From assembly GCA_965644315.1 (NCBI GenBank), contig CBFFRQ010000068.1:620001-684000 (forward strand): a stretch of DNA of 64,000 bases, read 5' to 3'. This DNA comes from Caecitellus pseudoparvulus (taxonomy: Eukaryota > Bigyra: Bicosoecida). The number at the start of each line of letters is the position of its first letter. Positions within the stretch are counted from its first letter, which is position 1. The position numbers were made by a program, and so were the translations under genes. Below, piece after piece: positions 1 to 11,342 of this stretch. The notes under the pieces are model-generated. The model was not told the DNA's origin. It did not search any database and was given only the letters and a program-made list of their open reading frames with translations.

Positions 1-3000
1 TGGCGCTTGACCATGCCCGCCAATTGGGCCTTGGCCAGGGCACGCCACACGTCTGCGTCGCTGTGCTCGTCGAAGGGGTCCAGGTTGCTGCGCACGGTGC
101 CGGAGAACAGCGTGGGTTCCTGGGGGATGATGGCCAGGGCACGCCGGCGCAGGTCGTGCAGGCCCAGCGTGGACACGTCCACGCCGTCGATGGAGATGCG
201 GCCGCCGCTGGGCTCCACGATGCGGTAGAGGCCCTGGAAGACGGTGCTCTTGCCGGCGCCAGTGCGGCCGACGAGGCCCACCTTCTCCCCTGCGCCCAGG
301 GTGAAGCTGACGCCCTTGAGGACGGGGGGCAGGTCGGGGCGGTACTTGAGCTGCACGGCGTCAAAGGTGACTTCGCCTCGCTGGGGCCAGGAGGGCGGCG
401 GCGCGCCGTCCTCCACTGCCAGGGGCGCCTCCTCGTCCACGTCAATGTACTCCAGCACGCGCTCCACGGAGTTGAACGTGTTCTCAGCCATGGTGGAGAA
501 GCGCACCAGCTGCCCCAGCTGCTGGGCGAAGGTGAGGGCGTAGGAGAGGGAGAGGCCCACCAGGGACGCCTGCAGGGAGTCCCGGGACAGGATGGCGAAG
601 ACGGCAGCCGCCAGGACCAGGACGGCGGAGAGGGACTCCAGGCGCAGGCTGAGCCAGCGGTTGGTCTGGAAGTACAGCAGGACGACGGAGATGTTGGTGT
701 CCAGCTTGCCCTCGTTGTCGGCGCGCATGCGGTCCTCGGCGCCGTACGCCCGGATGACAGCCATGCCGTCCAGCGTCTCGGTGAAGTGCGCGTACAGGGG
801 GGAGCGTGACACGGCGTCCACGCGCTTGAGCTCACGGGACGTGCGGCGGAAGAGGTCCTGGATGATGAAGAAGGCGGCGCCGGCGGGGACGAAGAGGACG
901 ATGGTGTAGGGGGACACCACCGCCACCACCACTGCCGTGCCCAGCAGGGAGAAGACGGCGCCCATCCACAGGATGATGTTGAACAGCACCTGCGTGTCCA
1001 TCTCCCGGATGTCCTTGGTGGCCCGGTTCAGGACGCGGCCCAGGGGCGTGGAGTGCATGAACGCCATGGGCACACGCAAGAGGGAGTGCAGGAGGCTGCG
1101 GTGCAGGGCCTCGGACGCGGCCAGGGTGCCCAGGGCGAAGATGAGGGAGGTGGCCAGGGCGGTGAGGGAGAAGACGATGGACAGGGCGAAGTACACGCCC
1201 ATGTACACGTCCACGCCCAGGCCCAGGGTGTCGTCGCTCCACTCTGCCAGCCAGAAGTTGGAGCCCACGCGGGCAGCAGTGCCCAGCACTTGCAGCAGGA
1301 GCAGCACGACCACCAGGCGCACGCCCCCCGCTTGCTGTGCGTAGCGAAGGTACACGTCTGAGGAGATGGCGCCGGTGGCGCGTTGCTCCACCTGCGTAAT
1401 ACGCGCCTTGGCAGCCTCCTCCTTGCTCAACACGCCACCACGGCGCCGGGGCTTGGCCCTGCTGCCACCGACAGGCGGGGGCGCCGCACCGCTGGAACTC
1501 GCGCCAGGCGGTGCTGGAGCAGCCGCCGCCTTCGGGGCAGGCGCAGCAGCCCCATCCAGGCCGCCCGCCGCTTCAGCAGCGCCATCCACCTCCGCCGCAT
1601 CCCCCTCTGCCTCCGCCTCGGCTGCCGCCACCTCAGCCATGAGGGCCTGCAGGTGCCCGTCGCTGCGGGCCATGAGGTCTGCGTAGGAGCCGCTCTCAGC
1701 CACGGTGCCGTCCGCGACGACGACGACCTGGTCGCAGTCGGCGAGGAAGTGCAGTTGGTTGGTCGCCATCACACGCGTGCGGGTGGACAGGAAACCCTTG
1801 ACGCACTGCCGGAAGAGCTGTGCGCCCACCTTCGCGTCCAGCGCCGACAGCACATCGTCCATGATGACGATGTCACTGTTCGCGTACACGGCGCGGGCCA
1901 TGTTCACGCGCTGGCGCTGGCCGCCGGACAGGTTCACGCCCCGCTCACCGATCTCCGTCAGGTCCCGGCCAGCCCACTGGTCCAGGTCGGGCTCCAGGCA
2001 GCACGCCTTGACGACGTCCCAGTACCGGCCCTCGTCCCAGGGCGAGCCGAACAGGATGTTCTCCCGCACAGTGGCGTTGATGATGAAGGCCTTCTGCGAA
2101 GCGAAGGACACGGCGCCCTTGGTGGCCACCCTGCCCTCCCGCAGCTCGCAGGCCCCCAGCATGGCGCTGAGCAGGCTGCTCTTGCCGGAGCCCGTGGACC
2201 CCACGACGCCCACGAGGGACCCCGGGGCGATGTCCACGTTCACCTCCTGCAGCACCACCTGCCCCTTGCCAGTGGCGGCAGGGGAGGAGGGCGCCGTGCC
2301 GTCGGCGGGGGGAGCCCCCTCTCCTGCCTTGGCGGCGGAGGTGGGCGTCTTGGACTCCCACGAGAACCAGCCGTCCTGAATGCTGATGGCGCCGGTGTCC
2401 AGGGAGGCGTCCCCCGCGCCCACCGTGCTGGGCAGGGAGTCCGCGGCGATTTCCCCCGCGGCCAGGAAGGACGCGATGCGCTTCATGGAGACGTTGACTT
2501 GGATGATGACGGAGGCGGAGCGCGGCAGCATGAGGATGGGGAAGTACAGGAGCTGGATGAGGGAGAGGGCGAAGAAGGCGTTGTCGGCGTCCAGGGCGCC
2601 GGTGATGATGGCGTAGGCGCCGAAGCAGCCAATGGCCAGCAGGATGGGGTTGAAGTTCACCAGGAACAGGATGACGCCCATGATGCTGTTGAACTGCCAG
2701 AGCCACCCCAGCTCCTCCCGGCGCAGGCCCTCCACGCGCTGCTCGAAGGCGGGCTCGTACCCGAACAGCTTGATGACCTGCATGCCGCTGAGCACCTCTG
2801 AAATGGCCTTCACGCGCTTGTCCCCGGCAGCCAGCATCTTCTTCATGACGCCCCCACTGCGGGCCATGGCCACGCCCTGGGCGGGGATGGCCAGCAGCAG
2901 CAGGGCGACGCCGGCGAAGGCGGCCGAGCCCAGGCCCTGGTACAGCAGGTACAGCCCGAAGCCGATGCGGAGGGGCGCGCTCCACACCACGTGCAGGGTC

Positions 3001-4383
3001 TGCGCCAGCTGGTCCACCTTCTCCGAGTCGGAGGACATGAGGTTGGAGATCTGCCCCAGGCTGCGCGCGTTGCGCTCGTCGTTGGATAGGCGCAGGGCCT
3101 TGTCGTAGATGGCGGCGGTGAGGGCGGCACGGCCCTTGGCGCCGGCCTTGATGACGGTGTCGAAGTACGCGTTCTCCATGACGCTGGTGAAGACGATGGA
3201 GGCGAACATGCCTGCGCCCAGCAGGTACCCCGCCTCGGAGGAGGTGGCGAAGGTGCCGTCGTCCCCCGACCCCACCAGGCGGATGAGTTCCCGCAGGAGG
3301 AGGGGGGACACGTACTGCCCCGCGTTGGACAGCAGCAGGAACACGCCGCCGCACCAGAACTCCGCCCCGAAGGCGCTCTGCAGCGACTTGAACACGCTGT
3401 GCTTGGCGTCCTTGTGCTGGGCCCACCCGTCCATGAAACGCCCCAGGACGACAGACGCGTGGAAGGGCAGGCGCAGGGGGTACACGTCCTCCAGCTCCAG
3501 GGGGCGACTGGCGCCCAGGGTGATGAGGGGGTCCATCCAGCTGAACGTGTACAGGGAGCAGCAGGAGGCGGTGTCTTCCGGGTGAGGTTGTACGGCTGCC
3601 GTGGGCGCGCCGGGGGGTGCTGAGCCTGGTGCCTCCCCCCCAGGCGCCTTGCTGCCTGCCGCAGACGCTGCGAGGGGTGTGGCGATGGAGCTGTCCATGT
3701 ACTGTGCCATGGCGGTGGCCACTCGTGCCTCGGGATCCGGTGTGCCCTCGACATCCCCCCCCCCCTCAGTCGGGGCGGCGCCGGGTGCCTTGGCCCCTGC
3801 ACTGGTGCTCTTGGAGGGGCCTGCCTCGCTGTCCTCTGGCACGCCGCCCTCCTGCACTGCAGCGCGCAACTGCTGCAGCAGGGCCAGGTCGGAGGGTGCG
3901 ACCAGCCAGAAGGTGCCGACGAGGCCCAGTTTGGCGGCGAAGGCGACGAGGGTGAAGACGAGAGGGGCCACTCGGCTGGGCATGCGGGCCAGGGCCACGC
4001 GCGTGTTCAGGCGAACGGCGTCCACCACCAGGGCAAAGGTCCAGAGGAAGGGCAGGATCCAGCGACCCGCCGACGCGAAGCGGGGCACTTCCGCCGCCAG
4101 CGCCGCCCCAGCCAGCGCCCACACGACGACGCCCAGGGACTCGGACAGCAGCTCGAAGGGGGCGTAGTCCCCCTCCGCCACCAGCGTGATGAGGGTGGCC
4201 AGGCAGCTCACCGCCACGACGCCCACACAGGCGCCGGCGCCGATGGCCCAGGAACGGGGCAGGGAAGCCAGGCCGCCCGGTAGGGGGCGCACGGCGCGCA
4301 GCTGCACCAGGCGCCAGATGAGGAACCCCAAAAAACACAGCTGCACGGCCCCTCGCAGCACGAGGTCCTCAAAGCACGGAGTT
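1..4383 (-). CDS. ABCC/MRP-type full ABC transporter, C-terminus cut by window edge
   Basis: One open frame on the minus strand encodes an export-type ABC transporter with the order hydrophobic N-terminal segment, TMD1, NBD1, TMD2, NBD2. NBD1 has Walker A GSTGSGKS (near 2200), signature LSGGQRQR (near 1935) and Walker B IVIMDDVLSALD (near 1860). NBD2 Walker A GRTGAGKS lies near 260, and the window ends before its signature motif. Aspartate in place of the catalytic glutamate after Walker B of NBD1 is normal for ABCC proteins, as is the extra N-terminal membrane region (about 3900-4340). The NBD1-TMD2 linker (about 1450-1640) is Ala/Pro/Glu-rich. The frame is open back to a stop at 4482-4484 but has no ATG before the membrane region, so the start lies on an unresolved upstream exon; an ATG at 4676 is one candidate. 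Such proteins pump conjugates or organic anions across plasma or vacuolar membranes. The substrate cannot be told. Confidence 0.9.
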
Positions 4384-4783
4384 GAAGCTGCAGACGCCAC
4401 GTGCAAGTGTGTGAGAGAGATTTCCCTGCCTGCACCGCACACGCCGCGCTCGCCGTACCCTTCAAACTCAGGTCCGACAGGTCACTCAGAGTCCACTCGG
4501 ATGACTGTGGAAGGGGGGTCAGCACGTGGCGTGCGCGCTGGCACAGGGGTACGCCTTGTGAGAGCGGCGGAAGACCGACCGCTGCGGAAATTGACAACCC
4601 GCACATCCGCAACTTGCCGCACCTGGCAGAAATCGTCCAGGGCACTGGACCCTGCGCTGCTCCCAGCGCCTGACATGTTGTTGGGTGATAACTAGTGCTG
4701 GGGAGAGGGGAGGCAATCCACGAAGCGCTGCACGCTTGGAAAGCTGGCCTCGCGATAATATGCTTGGAACGCGAGGGTCGCAA

Positions 4784-5437
4784 ATGAAACAGAAGACCGC
4801 GCACGCACCCCACGTGGGTTTCACAAAAGTCAACCCACAGAGTGTGAGTGTGCACCGTGAGAGAGGGGTGTGTATTGTGATGTACGTTTTGCCTTGCAGA
4901 CGACTCTGCACACCGCACAGCCAGAGAGGCACCTCAGCAACGTCGGCGGCAACTCGGGGCACACGCGGACTCCTCAGGGACGCATCGGCGGCATGGCAGG
5001 CATGCACCCTCAGTTCCTCCGGAGCAACTTCAAGACGTGGAAGGTGCTTGCCACTGTGTTTGTCGCGGGCTGGGGCTTGAAGCTGGCGCTGTACGGTCTG
5101 GTGCGAAGCGCATGACGTGGCATGCAGCCCTGCCCTCCGTGCTCCGCACTGAGCCGTGCTGCCCCTGCACCAGACAAAGAACAAGATGGACGAGGTGAAT
5201 GAGGCGCAGGAAAAGTTGATTCAGCAGGTGAGCACGCCTCTGCCACGCAAGGCGTGCTGGCTGCACAATACTGCGAAACGCTTGCGAAACGCGCAGACGC
5301 TGGCCAAGCAGAGGTTGACGACAGACCCAGTGCAGGAGTTGGACATGGACGCCGTGCACAGCATGGTGGCCCAGCAGGCTGCCTTGTGGAAGGCACGCGA
5401 CAAGGCGCGGGGAGTAGTGCCAGAGCCCCGCGAGTGA
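4784..5437 (+). CDS. small single-pass membrane protein, unknown function (4 exons)
   Basis: I read four exons, 4784-4843, 4900-5100, 5174-5227 and 5297-5437, which join in phase at GT-AG borders and give about 151 aa. The middle carries one transmembrane segment (VLATVFVAGWGLKLALYG). It is followed by a charged helical tail beginning TKNKMDEVNEAQEKLIQQ, and a terminal region rich in Gln and Ala. The size, the single TM segment and the basic residues before it resemble small accessory subunits of mitochondrial inner-membrane complexes, but I recognise no family. The last three exons are well supported because the reading frame stays open only when the introns are removed. The first exon and the ATG are less certain; an ATG at 4996 would also give a shorter protein starting just before the TM segment. 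It ends 13 bp from the stop of the convergent COQ3 gene. Confidence 0.6.
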
Positions 5438-5450
5438 AGCTGGCAGCTGG

Positions 5451-6344
5451 CTACACTCGCTCGGAATCAGCTGACTGCGGCTGGGCGGCCTTGCGCAGGA
5501 CCAGGCCATAGTTCACCGACGTATCCCGCGTGACGCACCACTTTCCAGTCAGGGGGTTGTACGCGAATCCCTGGGAGCGCTCCAGGTGCAGCTCAGGCAC
5601 CGCCTGCATCACTTCGCCCGGCGTCACGAACTGCCTCCACGAGTGCGTGCCGTGGGGGACGATGCCCAGCACCACCTCCGCCGCCACGATGGCCAATGCA
5701 AAGGACGCCGCCGTGCGGTTGATGGTGGTGACCACCAGTGCCCCGCCCGGCCGCACTGCGGACGCACAGTCGCGCAGAAACGCTCGCGGGTCAGCGACGT
5801 GCTCCACCGTTTCTGACGTCACCACCACGTCAAAGCCGCCAGCCGGGACATTCTGCAGGAGGAGTGCGCCGTCTTCCCCCTTGGGCGGGGGCGCCTCCCC
5901 CCCCTGCCCCAGCACATGAGGCAGCAAGTCCTCCACTAGCACTGCGCCGTACGTCACACTACCCTCGCCCAGGCACCGGCCTGCAGCATGCGCAGCAGCA
6001 GCCGCGACGTTCGCCTGCCCTGCGTCCACACCCACAACATGGGCGCCCCTGCGGGCGAGGGCCTCTGTCAAGATGCCGCCGCCACACCCGACATCCAGGA
6101 CGTGTGCGCCGGGCAGGTCGCCAGCAAGCTCCACCAGCGGCACGCGCACGTCATTCATGCGGTGCAAACCACCGAACTCGGGACTCGTCTCGTTCCACCA
6201 CTGGTGAGAAATGGCTGCAAACTTCTCTACTTCCCGGGGCAAGGCGCTGCTGCCAGGTGCGCTGGTGGCCCTGGGATGCGAAGCGGGGCGGAGTGCGGAA
6301 TTTGGAAGCCAGGAAACACGCTGCCGGCACCTCCTCACATGCAC
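5451..6344 (-). CDS. COQ3: ubiquinone biosynthesis O-methyltransferase (COQ3/UbiG family)
   Basis: This intronless 297-aa protein carries out the SAM-dependent O-methylation steps of ubiquinone synthesis, expected at the matrix face of the mitochondrial inner membrane. Motif I VLDVGCGGG lies at about residues 81-89 and is followed by an acidic residue in GVDAG at the end of strand 2. The family's hallmark FAAISHQWWNE stretch lies near residue 42. The later GTHSWRQFVTP resembles the GTHDW/KF segment that separates UbiG/COQ3 from other methyltransferases. The first 35 residues are rich in Arg, Ser and Ala with no acidic residues, as in a mitochondrial presequence, which supports the ATG at 6344. 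An insertion of about 20 residues (near residues 150-165, QGGEAPPPKGEDG) lies between strands and is unusual but plausible. The gene is convergent with the small membrane protein gene. Confidence 0.9.
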   Translation of the reverse strand: MHVRRCRQRVSWLPNSALRPASHPRATSAPGSSALPREVEKFAAISHQWWNETSPEFGGLHRMNDVRVPLVELAGDLPGAHVLDVGCGGGILTEALARRGAHVVGVDAGQANVAAAAAHAAGRCLGEGSVTYGAVLVEDLLPHVLGQGGEAPPPKGEDGALLLQNVPAGGFDVVVTSETVEHVADPRAFLRDCASAVRPGGALVVTTINRTAASFALAIVAAEVVLGIVPHGTHSWRQFVTPGEVMQAVPELHLERSQGFAYNPLTGKWCVTRDTSVNYGLVLRKAAQPQSADSERV

Positions 6345-6948
6345 CGCACAGCGCGAACCATGCCTCGTGAAGCCACTCTAGAGCACAGACCCAGCATTTT
6401 GCGGCCGTGACGCGTTGCTGATCAGACAAATGCAGACTGCAACCCCGGCAGCTGGCGTGCTGGCCAGAGCGAGCCGACAGGCCAATAGTGCCCTTCCGTC
6501 AGGCAGGTCCTGCGGGAGGCCAAGGCGACACAGTCCTTGTCAGGGGGTTGAGGGGCCTTCAAAATCGCAGTGTGTTGTGTGTAGGGTTGGTTGTTTGGCA
6601 AACCTCGTTCTGTGCGGAGTTGAGGCTTGACTGAAACAGGCCTGATTGGGGTTCGGATCACAATGTCACGGATTGCTGGATCAGACAACACCAGCTGCGA
6701 TACCACGTGCACGATAGTACCTTTGCCCCCTCCAGGATTGCACAGCAGCAGGTCTCACCCAGGCACAACACAACGCCAACCTCCAACGCAGGCCCCCCTC
6801 CACCCCCCAACGCTGTCCCGGACCTCTTCCCCGACTCAGTGTTTCGACAGCGACGTGGTCGACCGGACTGCTTTGTCGGGATTTGGCACCCGGGTGCCGG
6901 ACCAAGCTGCAACTCTGTGACTCCGCCCTGCACTCCACGCGCGGAGCA
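6345..6948. other. divergent intergenic region between COQ3 and PPP2R3C/TON2
   Basis: This 604-bp stretch separates two start codons pointing away from each other, so it should hold both promoters. The part at about 6560-6720 is poorer in GC than the flanking genes. I see no long open frame with coding character and no clear repeat. Confidence 0.5.
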
Positions 6949-8643
6949 ATGTCTGCACCAGCTTTCCCAGCAGCTCTTGCGGGGCTTCAGGCTGCCGCTG
7001 CGCAGGGATCGTGTCGCCCAAGCGCAGGTGCGGAAATCGCTGCTCTGCCGTTGCACTCCGCAGTGCACCCACAGCTCACCAGCCACTTGCTATGTGCATA
7101 CAGAGGAGGAAGAGAGGACGACAGGGGAAGAATACGACAGCATCCTCCTCTCTCGCAAGCAGAAGCGCGAGTCCAGCTCCACGTTTGCCATCATCCCCCG
7201 CCTGCTGAGCAGTGGCGTGCGTGCAACGCGACGCTTGTCCGGCTTGGGCGCGCCTGCTCACTGCCCTGGCTCTCTCTTCTGCAGAGCGCCAGTGCAGAGG
7301 CGGACGAAGCGCGAGACACATCAGACAAGAGTTTGCAGTCTGACTTTCGAGAGCTGGCGCGGCTGGCTGTGCACAGCACAGCGGTGTCGGCGCGGGCCGA
7401 CGCGCTGCCATCGGCTGCCGAGCTCAAAGCCCTGGGGGAGGCACTGGCGCAGCACAGCCACCACGCGAAGGAAGACGTCCCCGAGGAACTGCCCGAGTTC
7501 GGGTCCCACAGCCAGGCCGCGGCGCCCCCCCCCCACACGACCCTCAAAGACCACCTGCGCCTGGACTATGACGCGTTTTGCCAGGTGCGGGACGGGGCGC
7601 CACCCGCCCTGGCGGCACTCATGCGAGGCAGTGACTTCGCCCACTTGCCGCGAGATGGCGAGGGGTGTGTGGCTGCCGCAGCCGTGCACGAGTACGTGTG
7701 CGCGCGGGTGCAGGTGGGCGTGCTGCGTTGCCAGCTGTCCACCTACGACGTTGACTCCGCCGACGGCTTGACGGAGGAGCAGCTGGAGAACTACGTCTTC
7801 GACCTGATGCCGGAGCTGCCCCCCCTGCAGGCGCTGGAGGACGAGTTCGTGCCTTTCTTCGTCTTCCACGCTGTGCGCAAGCTGCTGTTCAGCGTCGGCA
7901 GCAGGGCGGGGCGCGTGCCCATCCCCGCCCTCGCTGCCTCGCCCGCGCTGGCCGCCCTGCACGACCTCAAGTCGGCACCCATGCCAGGCAAGGGCGCACC
8001 TCGCCTGCCCCGAGTGGGCCTGCACACACCCCCTGGCACACCCCCCCCCCCGGGCCCCCTCGCCTCCCGCTGGTTCTCCCCCGCCTCAGCCATTTTCGTG
8101 TACAATGCGTACTTGACCCTGGACTCGGCCGGCACAGGCATGCTGTCGGCCAAGGAGCTGGGCGCCTACGGCAGTGGGAGCTGGAACAGCGTCTTCCTGG
8201 ATGCCCTGCTCTCCGAGGTGGCCACCTTCCAGGAGGGCGTCCTGGACTACAAGGGGTACTTGGACTTCGTCCTGGCCGCCGAGTGCCGGCACACGCTGCC
8301 TGGCATGCGGTACGCTTTCCGCGTCCTGGACAGGGGCGCCAAGGGGCTCGTGTCGCACGAGGACATCCACTACTTCTTTCGCGGCATCAACGCCAAGCTG
8401 GCGGAGGCGGGCGAGGAGACCGTGCCGCCCGCCTCCATCCTCACGGAGCTGCTGGACATGGTGTCCCCCGCCGCGCCGGAGGACGGCGTCACCATGCAGG
8501 ACCTCTTGCGGTGCCGCATGGGCCCGACCTTCCTGCACTGCCTCACGGACGTGCGGGGCTTCTGGCTGTACTCCAACCGGGAGCTGCTCATGCATTCCGA
8601 GGAGGACGGCAGCGGGCAGGCTCACAGCTCAGGGGGCCTCTAA
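6949..8643 (+). CDS. PPP2R3C: PP2A regulatory subunit B''-gamma, PPP2R3C/TONNEAU2 family
   Basis: Exons 6949-7027, 7104-7216 and 7285-8643 join in phase to give about 516 aa. The introns are 76 and 68 nt with GTGCGG/GTGCGT donors. Exon 2 supplies the IPRLL segment that matches the conserved IPRFYYRLP of the family. The main exon carries QLSTYDVD, the EF-hand-like ALTLDSAGTGMLSAKELGAYG-type region near 8110-8175, LDYKGYLDFVLAAE and the C-terminal VRGFWLYSNRELL, all hallmarks of PPP2R3C and plant TON2/FASS. These subunits target PP2A and in animals and plants act at centrosomes and microtubule arrays. A Pro/Gly-rich insertion (about 8000-8070, including a run of C bases) sits in a loop between the EF-hand lobes. 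The final 15 residues are Ser/Gly-rich and not conserved. Confidence 0.93.
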   Translation: MSAPAFPAALAGLQAAAAQGSCRPSAGAEIAALPLHSAVHPQLTSHLLCAYRGGREDDRGRIRQHPPLSQAEARVQLHVCHHPPPAEQWRACNATLVRLGRACSLPWLSLLQSASAEADEARDTSDKSLQSDFRELARLAVHSTAVSARADALPSAAELKALGEALAQHSHHAKEDVPEELPEFGSHSQAAAPPPHTTLKDHLRLDYDAFCQVRDGAPPALAALMRGSDFAHLPRDGEGCVAAAAVHEYVCARVQVGVLRCQLSTYDVDSADGLTEEQLENYVFDLMPELPPLQALEDEFVPFFVFHAVRKLLFSVGSRAGRVPIPALAASPALAALHDLKSAPMPGKGAPRLPRVGLHTPPGTPPPPGPLASRWFSPASAIFVYNAYLTLDSAGTGMLSAKELGAYGSGSWNSVFLDALLSEVATFQEGVLDYKGYLDFVLAAECRHTLPGMRYAFRVLDRGAKGLVSHEDIHYFFRGINAKLAEAGEETVPPASILTELLDMVSPAAPEDGVTMQDLLRCRMGPTFLHCLTDVRGFWLYSNRELLMHSEEDGSGQAHSSGGL

Positions 8644-8673
8644 TGCAGCCCTCTCCCCTCGTGTGCCGCCCCC

Positions 8674-11205
8674 TTACAATTTGTTGCCGTACTGGCCAGA
8701 GCGGGGCAGAGCCCCCCGCCGCCGGGAGCCATCCCCCCCCGCTGTCGCCACGCCCCCCTCCTTGTCCTGTGCACACTCCAAGTACACCTCCAGGGGCGGT
8801 GGGCCAGGCTCAGAGGTGCTGGCGCCGCCACTCCCCCGTGCCTGGATGACTGCCGTCGCATGCCGGCGCTCTGCCAGCTGGCTGGCTCGCAGGATGTCCC
8901 GTGCCGAGAAGCCGTCTGTGGCGGTGACCAGCTGGTCCACTGCAGCGGGGGGCAGGGCGGCGGCGTACTTCTCCCAGATGGCCCTGCGCGCGGTGGCGTC
9001 TGGCAGCTCGAACTGCAGGGTGAGGGCCACACGTGAGAGCAGGGCGGGGTCCAGGGCCTCCTCGCGGTTGGTGGCCAGCACCACTGTCACGCGGGCGGCG
9101 GCGGCGGCATCGATGCCCTCCAGCCACTTGAGGAAGATGCTCAGGTGGCGGGCGTCGTACTCGTCAGAGGTGTGCCCACGCGCCCGGCCGCGGTGGGGGA
9201 AGAAGGTGTCTGCCTCGTCCACGAACAGCACAGCGCCTTGCGGCAGGCTGGACAGCGTGCGCAGCACCTTGTCCAGCGCCTGCTGGCTCTTGCCGTACAG
9301 CGCCGAGGCAATGCTCTCGAAGGACAGGCACACGAGGGGCACGTCCACTTCCGCTGCAATGACGCGGGCGGTGGTGGTCTTGCCTGTGCCGGGGGGGCCT
9401 GCGAACAGGTACACGCCGGACTGGTGCGCGGCCTTGGGCTGCTCCCCGTCCACACCCCTCGCAGCCGCTGCCACTCGCGCGAAGACGCCAGGGTGCTGGC
9501 GAGGCAGGAGGATGTTCTCCTGCACTGCCTGGCGCACGGCAGGGTACCCTGCCAAGTCGCCCCACCCCACCCCCTCCGCTACATGGCTGTCCTGCGTGTA
9601 CACCTCACAGGGCAGGTCTGCCAGCTCAGGTGGCACGTCTTCACCATGCACGACGGCGGGGGGGCCGTCCCCCCCACCTTCGCTGCGCCCGTGCTCCTTG
9701 CCAGCCGCTGCCTGAGACTGCAGGGCTGACAGCAGCGCGTTCAGGTTTGTCGGCCCACCAGCGGCTGGCGTGGGCTGCGCCAGGCTGCCGTCGCCTACCA
9801 GGGCACCCAGCGCACTGCGCACGAGGTCCGCTTCAAAGCGCGCCCCTGGGCGCCCGAGGAAGTGGCTCACAAACTCCGCGGCCACCCCCTGCAGATGTGG
9901 CGGGAGGGGGCTGAACCCCGAGCTCGCTGTCCACGGCGTCAAGTGCCCCGGCACAGCCGCTGGTGGCAGGGCAACCTGCGCACCAGCACCAGCGCTAGCC
10001 CAGTGCTCGAAGAGCCAGGCCAGGAATCGCTGGCCCAGCCAGTCCAGGCGTGCCTGGCGCTTGGCTGCCCAGGCGGCCTGGCCTGCTGTGTGCTGGATGG
10101 GGGGCAGGGGGCCGCCTTCCTCCACGATGGCAGCAGTGGGCCCCTCCTCCAGGCCCCGCTTGCGCGAGGCGCTGGTGTCAAATACCCTCATGTCCACGTC
10201 TGCCGCCACTGCTCGCCAATAACTCCACTCCGTCAACAAGTCACCCGCTGCGCCCTTCAGCCAGCGCTGGAATGACGGCGGGTACGCTGCCAAGGCGCGC
10301 TGAACGGAGGGTGAAGGCGAGCCCAGGGGGTAATCCTGCTGCAGTCCGACACCCGAGGGTGGGAGCGGGGCCGCAGCATGCCGCAAGGCAGGCGCTGCAG
10401 AGGGGGGCAGCCGCATGACCCAGGCCGCCGCGAGGGCCCCTGGAACACCTTCGGCAACGGCTCGCGGGATGCCACTCGAAGGAACGTGCAGCGTCAGCGT
10501 GCCTGCTAGAACGTCCAAGGTGCAGATGGTCGGTGGCGCGTCAGCCTGGGCAGGTGTCTGCTGCACACGAACCTCCACCACGTCAGCTGGCCAGGGGGCG
10601 CCAGGGGCCAGTGTTTGCCACTGACTGCCGAAGCGCCCTTCAATGGCCACTGCACCGCCTGGCAGCTTAGGTGTGTCCAGGCCTGACGCAGCAAGCAGCG
10701 CTTGCATTTCAGCTGCGCTGGCGCCAGGGAAGCTGAGCACTACGTCCACTGGTGTCGGGGGAGGAGTGGCCATGGCGCGCCGCGCCGCGTCAGCTGCTCG
10801 TGCACTAACGACTGGAGTGCGCACACTGACCCGGGCAAGGCCAGTTGCCACGGGGCTCGACCAGCCAGGTTCTCCCAAGGCTGTGCTGCGAACCTTTGTG
10901 AGCTCACCGCGCAGCAAGCGAGCCAGCGAAGCACGGCTCAGCAGTGCCTCCTCCTCCTCGGCACCCACACATGATGCTGAGCACAGGGCACCAAGGGCAC
11001 ATGCAATGCCAGTAATCAAGCCAGGGGCGTGCTTGCTGTCTCCATCGGTCCACGCAGTGGCCAGTGCGGGGGCCGCGTTTCGATGGAGGTGGAGGAAACG
11101 CCGAGTGCGCCCCACACGGGCCAAGGCCAGCACTCTCCTATGCAGCATCAGGCAGTGAAACTTGCAACCAGATGAACCACAACTAATGTGAACAAGAACT
11201 GGCAT
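8674..11205 (-). CDS. AAA-family ATPase, probably organellar
   Basis: One AAA module lies in the C-terminal third of an 843-aa open frame. Walker A GPPGTGKT is near residue 602, Walker B VLFVDEAD near 657 and sensor-1 LATN near 705. The second-region-of-homology segment LDPALLSRVALTLQFELP has the expected arginine. The N-terminal 560 residues are Ala/Pro-rich and match no family I recognise. A second ATG at 11148 begins MLHRRVLALARVGRTRR, a good basic amphipathic mitochondrial presequence, and is my preferred start. A hydrophobic stretch follows (GLITGIACALGALCSA, about residues 62-77), so the protein could be anchored in an organelle membrane. The single AAA domain with a long N-terminus recalls ATAD-type proteins, but the subfamily is unresolved. 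The gene ends 30 bp from the PPP2R3C stop, tail to tail. Confidence 0.8.
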   Translation of the reverse strand: MPVLVHISCGSSGCKFHCLMLHRRVLALARVGRTRRFLHLHRNAAPALATAWTDGDSKHAPGLITGIACALGALCSASCVGAEEEEALLSRASLARLLRGELTKVRSTALGEPGWSSPVATGLARVSVRTPVVSARAADAARRAMATPPPTPVDVVLSFPGASAAEMQALLAASGLDTPKLPGGAVAIEGRFGSQWQTLAPGAPWPADVVEVRVQQTPAQADAPPTICTLDVLAGTLTLHVPSSGIPRAVAEGVPGALAAAWVMRLPPSAAPALRHAAAPLPPSGVGLQQDYPLGSPSPSVQRALAAYPPSFQRWLKGAAGDLLTEWSYWRAVAADVDMRVFDTSASRKRGLEEGPTAAIVEEGGPLPPIQHTAGQAAWAAKRQARLDWLGQRFLAWLFEHWASAGAGAQVALPPAAVPGHLTPWTASSGFSPLPPHLQGVAAEFVSHFLGRPGARFEADLVRSALGALVGDGSLAQPTPAAGGPTNLNALLSALQSQAAAGKEHGRSEGGGDGPPAVVHGEDVPPELADLPCEVYTQDSHVAEGVGWGDLAGYPAVRQAVQENILLPRQHPGVFARVAAAARGVDGEQPKAAHQSGVYLFAGPPGTGKTTTARVIAAEVDVPLVCLSFESIASALYGKSQQALDKVLRTLSSLPQGAVLFVDEADTFFPHRGRARGHTSDEYDARHLSIFLKWLEGIDAAAAARVTVVLATNREEALDPALLSRVALTLQFELPDATARRAIWEKYAAALPPAAVDQLVTATDGFSARDILRASQLAERRHATAVIQARGSGGASTSEPGPPPLEVYLECAQDKEGGVATAGGDGSRRRGALPRSGQYGNKL

Positions 11206-11342
11206 CTGTAGCTTGGGCTGTGTCGGTCACAAACAGTGTGTTTGTGCTGTGAAAGTGCTGGGATGGACGGAGTGAAGCGCCAGCACGCTTTCTGAATCAA
11301 TGTTGTGTATAGATTCTCACATTTTGTCCTTTACGGCATGCA

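Noticed and set aside
1383-3426. Long open frames on both strands across the ABC transporter (472 aa plus strand, 493 aa minus strand)
   Set aside because: They are shadows of the true minus frame, which alone carries Walker and signature motifs; GC-rich codon bias keeps other frames open.
8174-9715. Plus-strand 513-aa frame spanning the end of PPP2R3C and the AAA gene
   Set aside because: It crosses two recognised genes on opposite strands and has only Ser/Arg-rich shadow composition.
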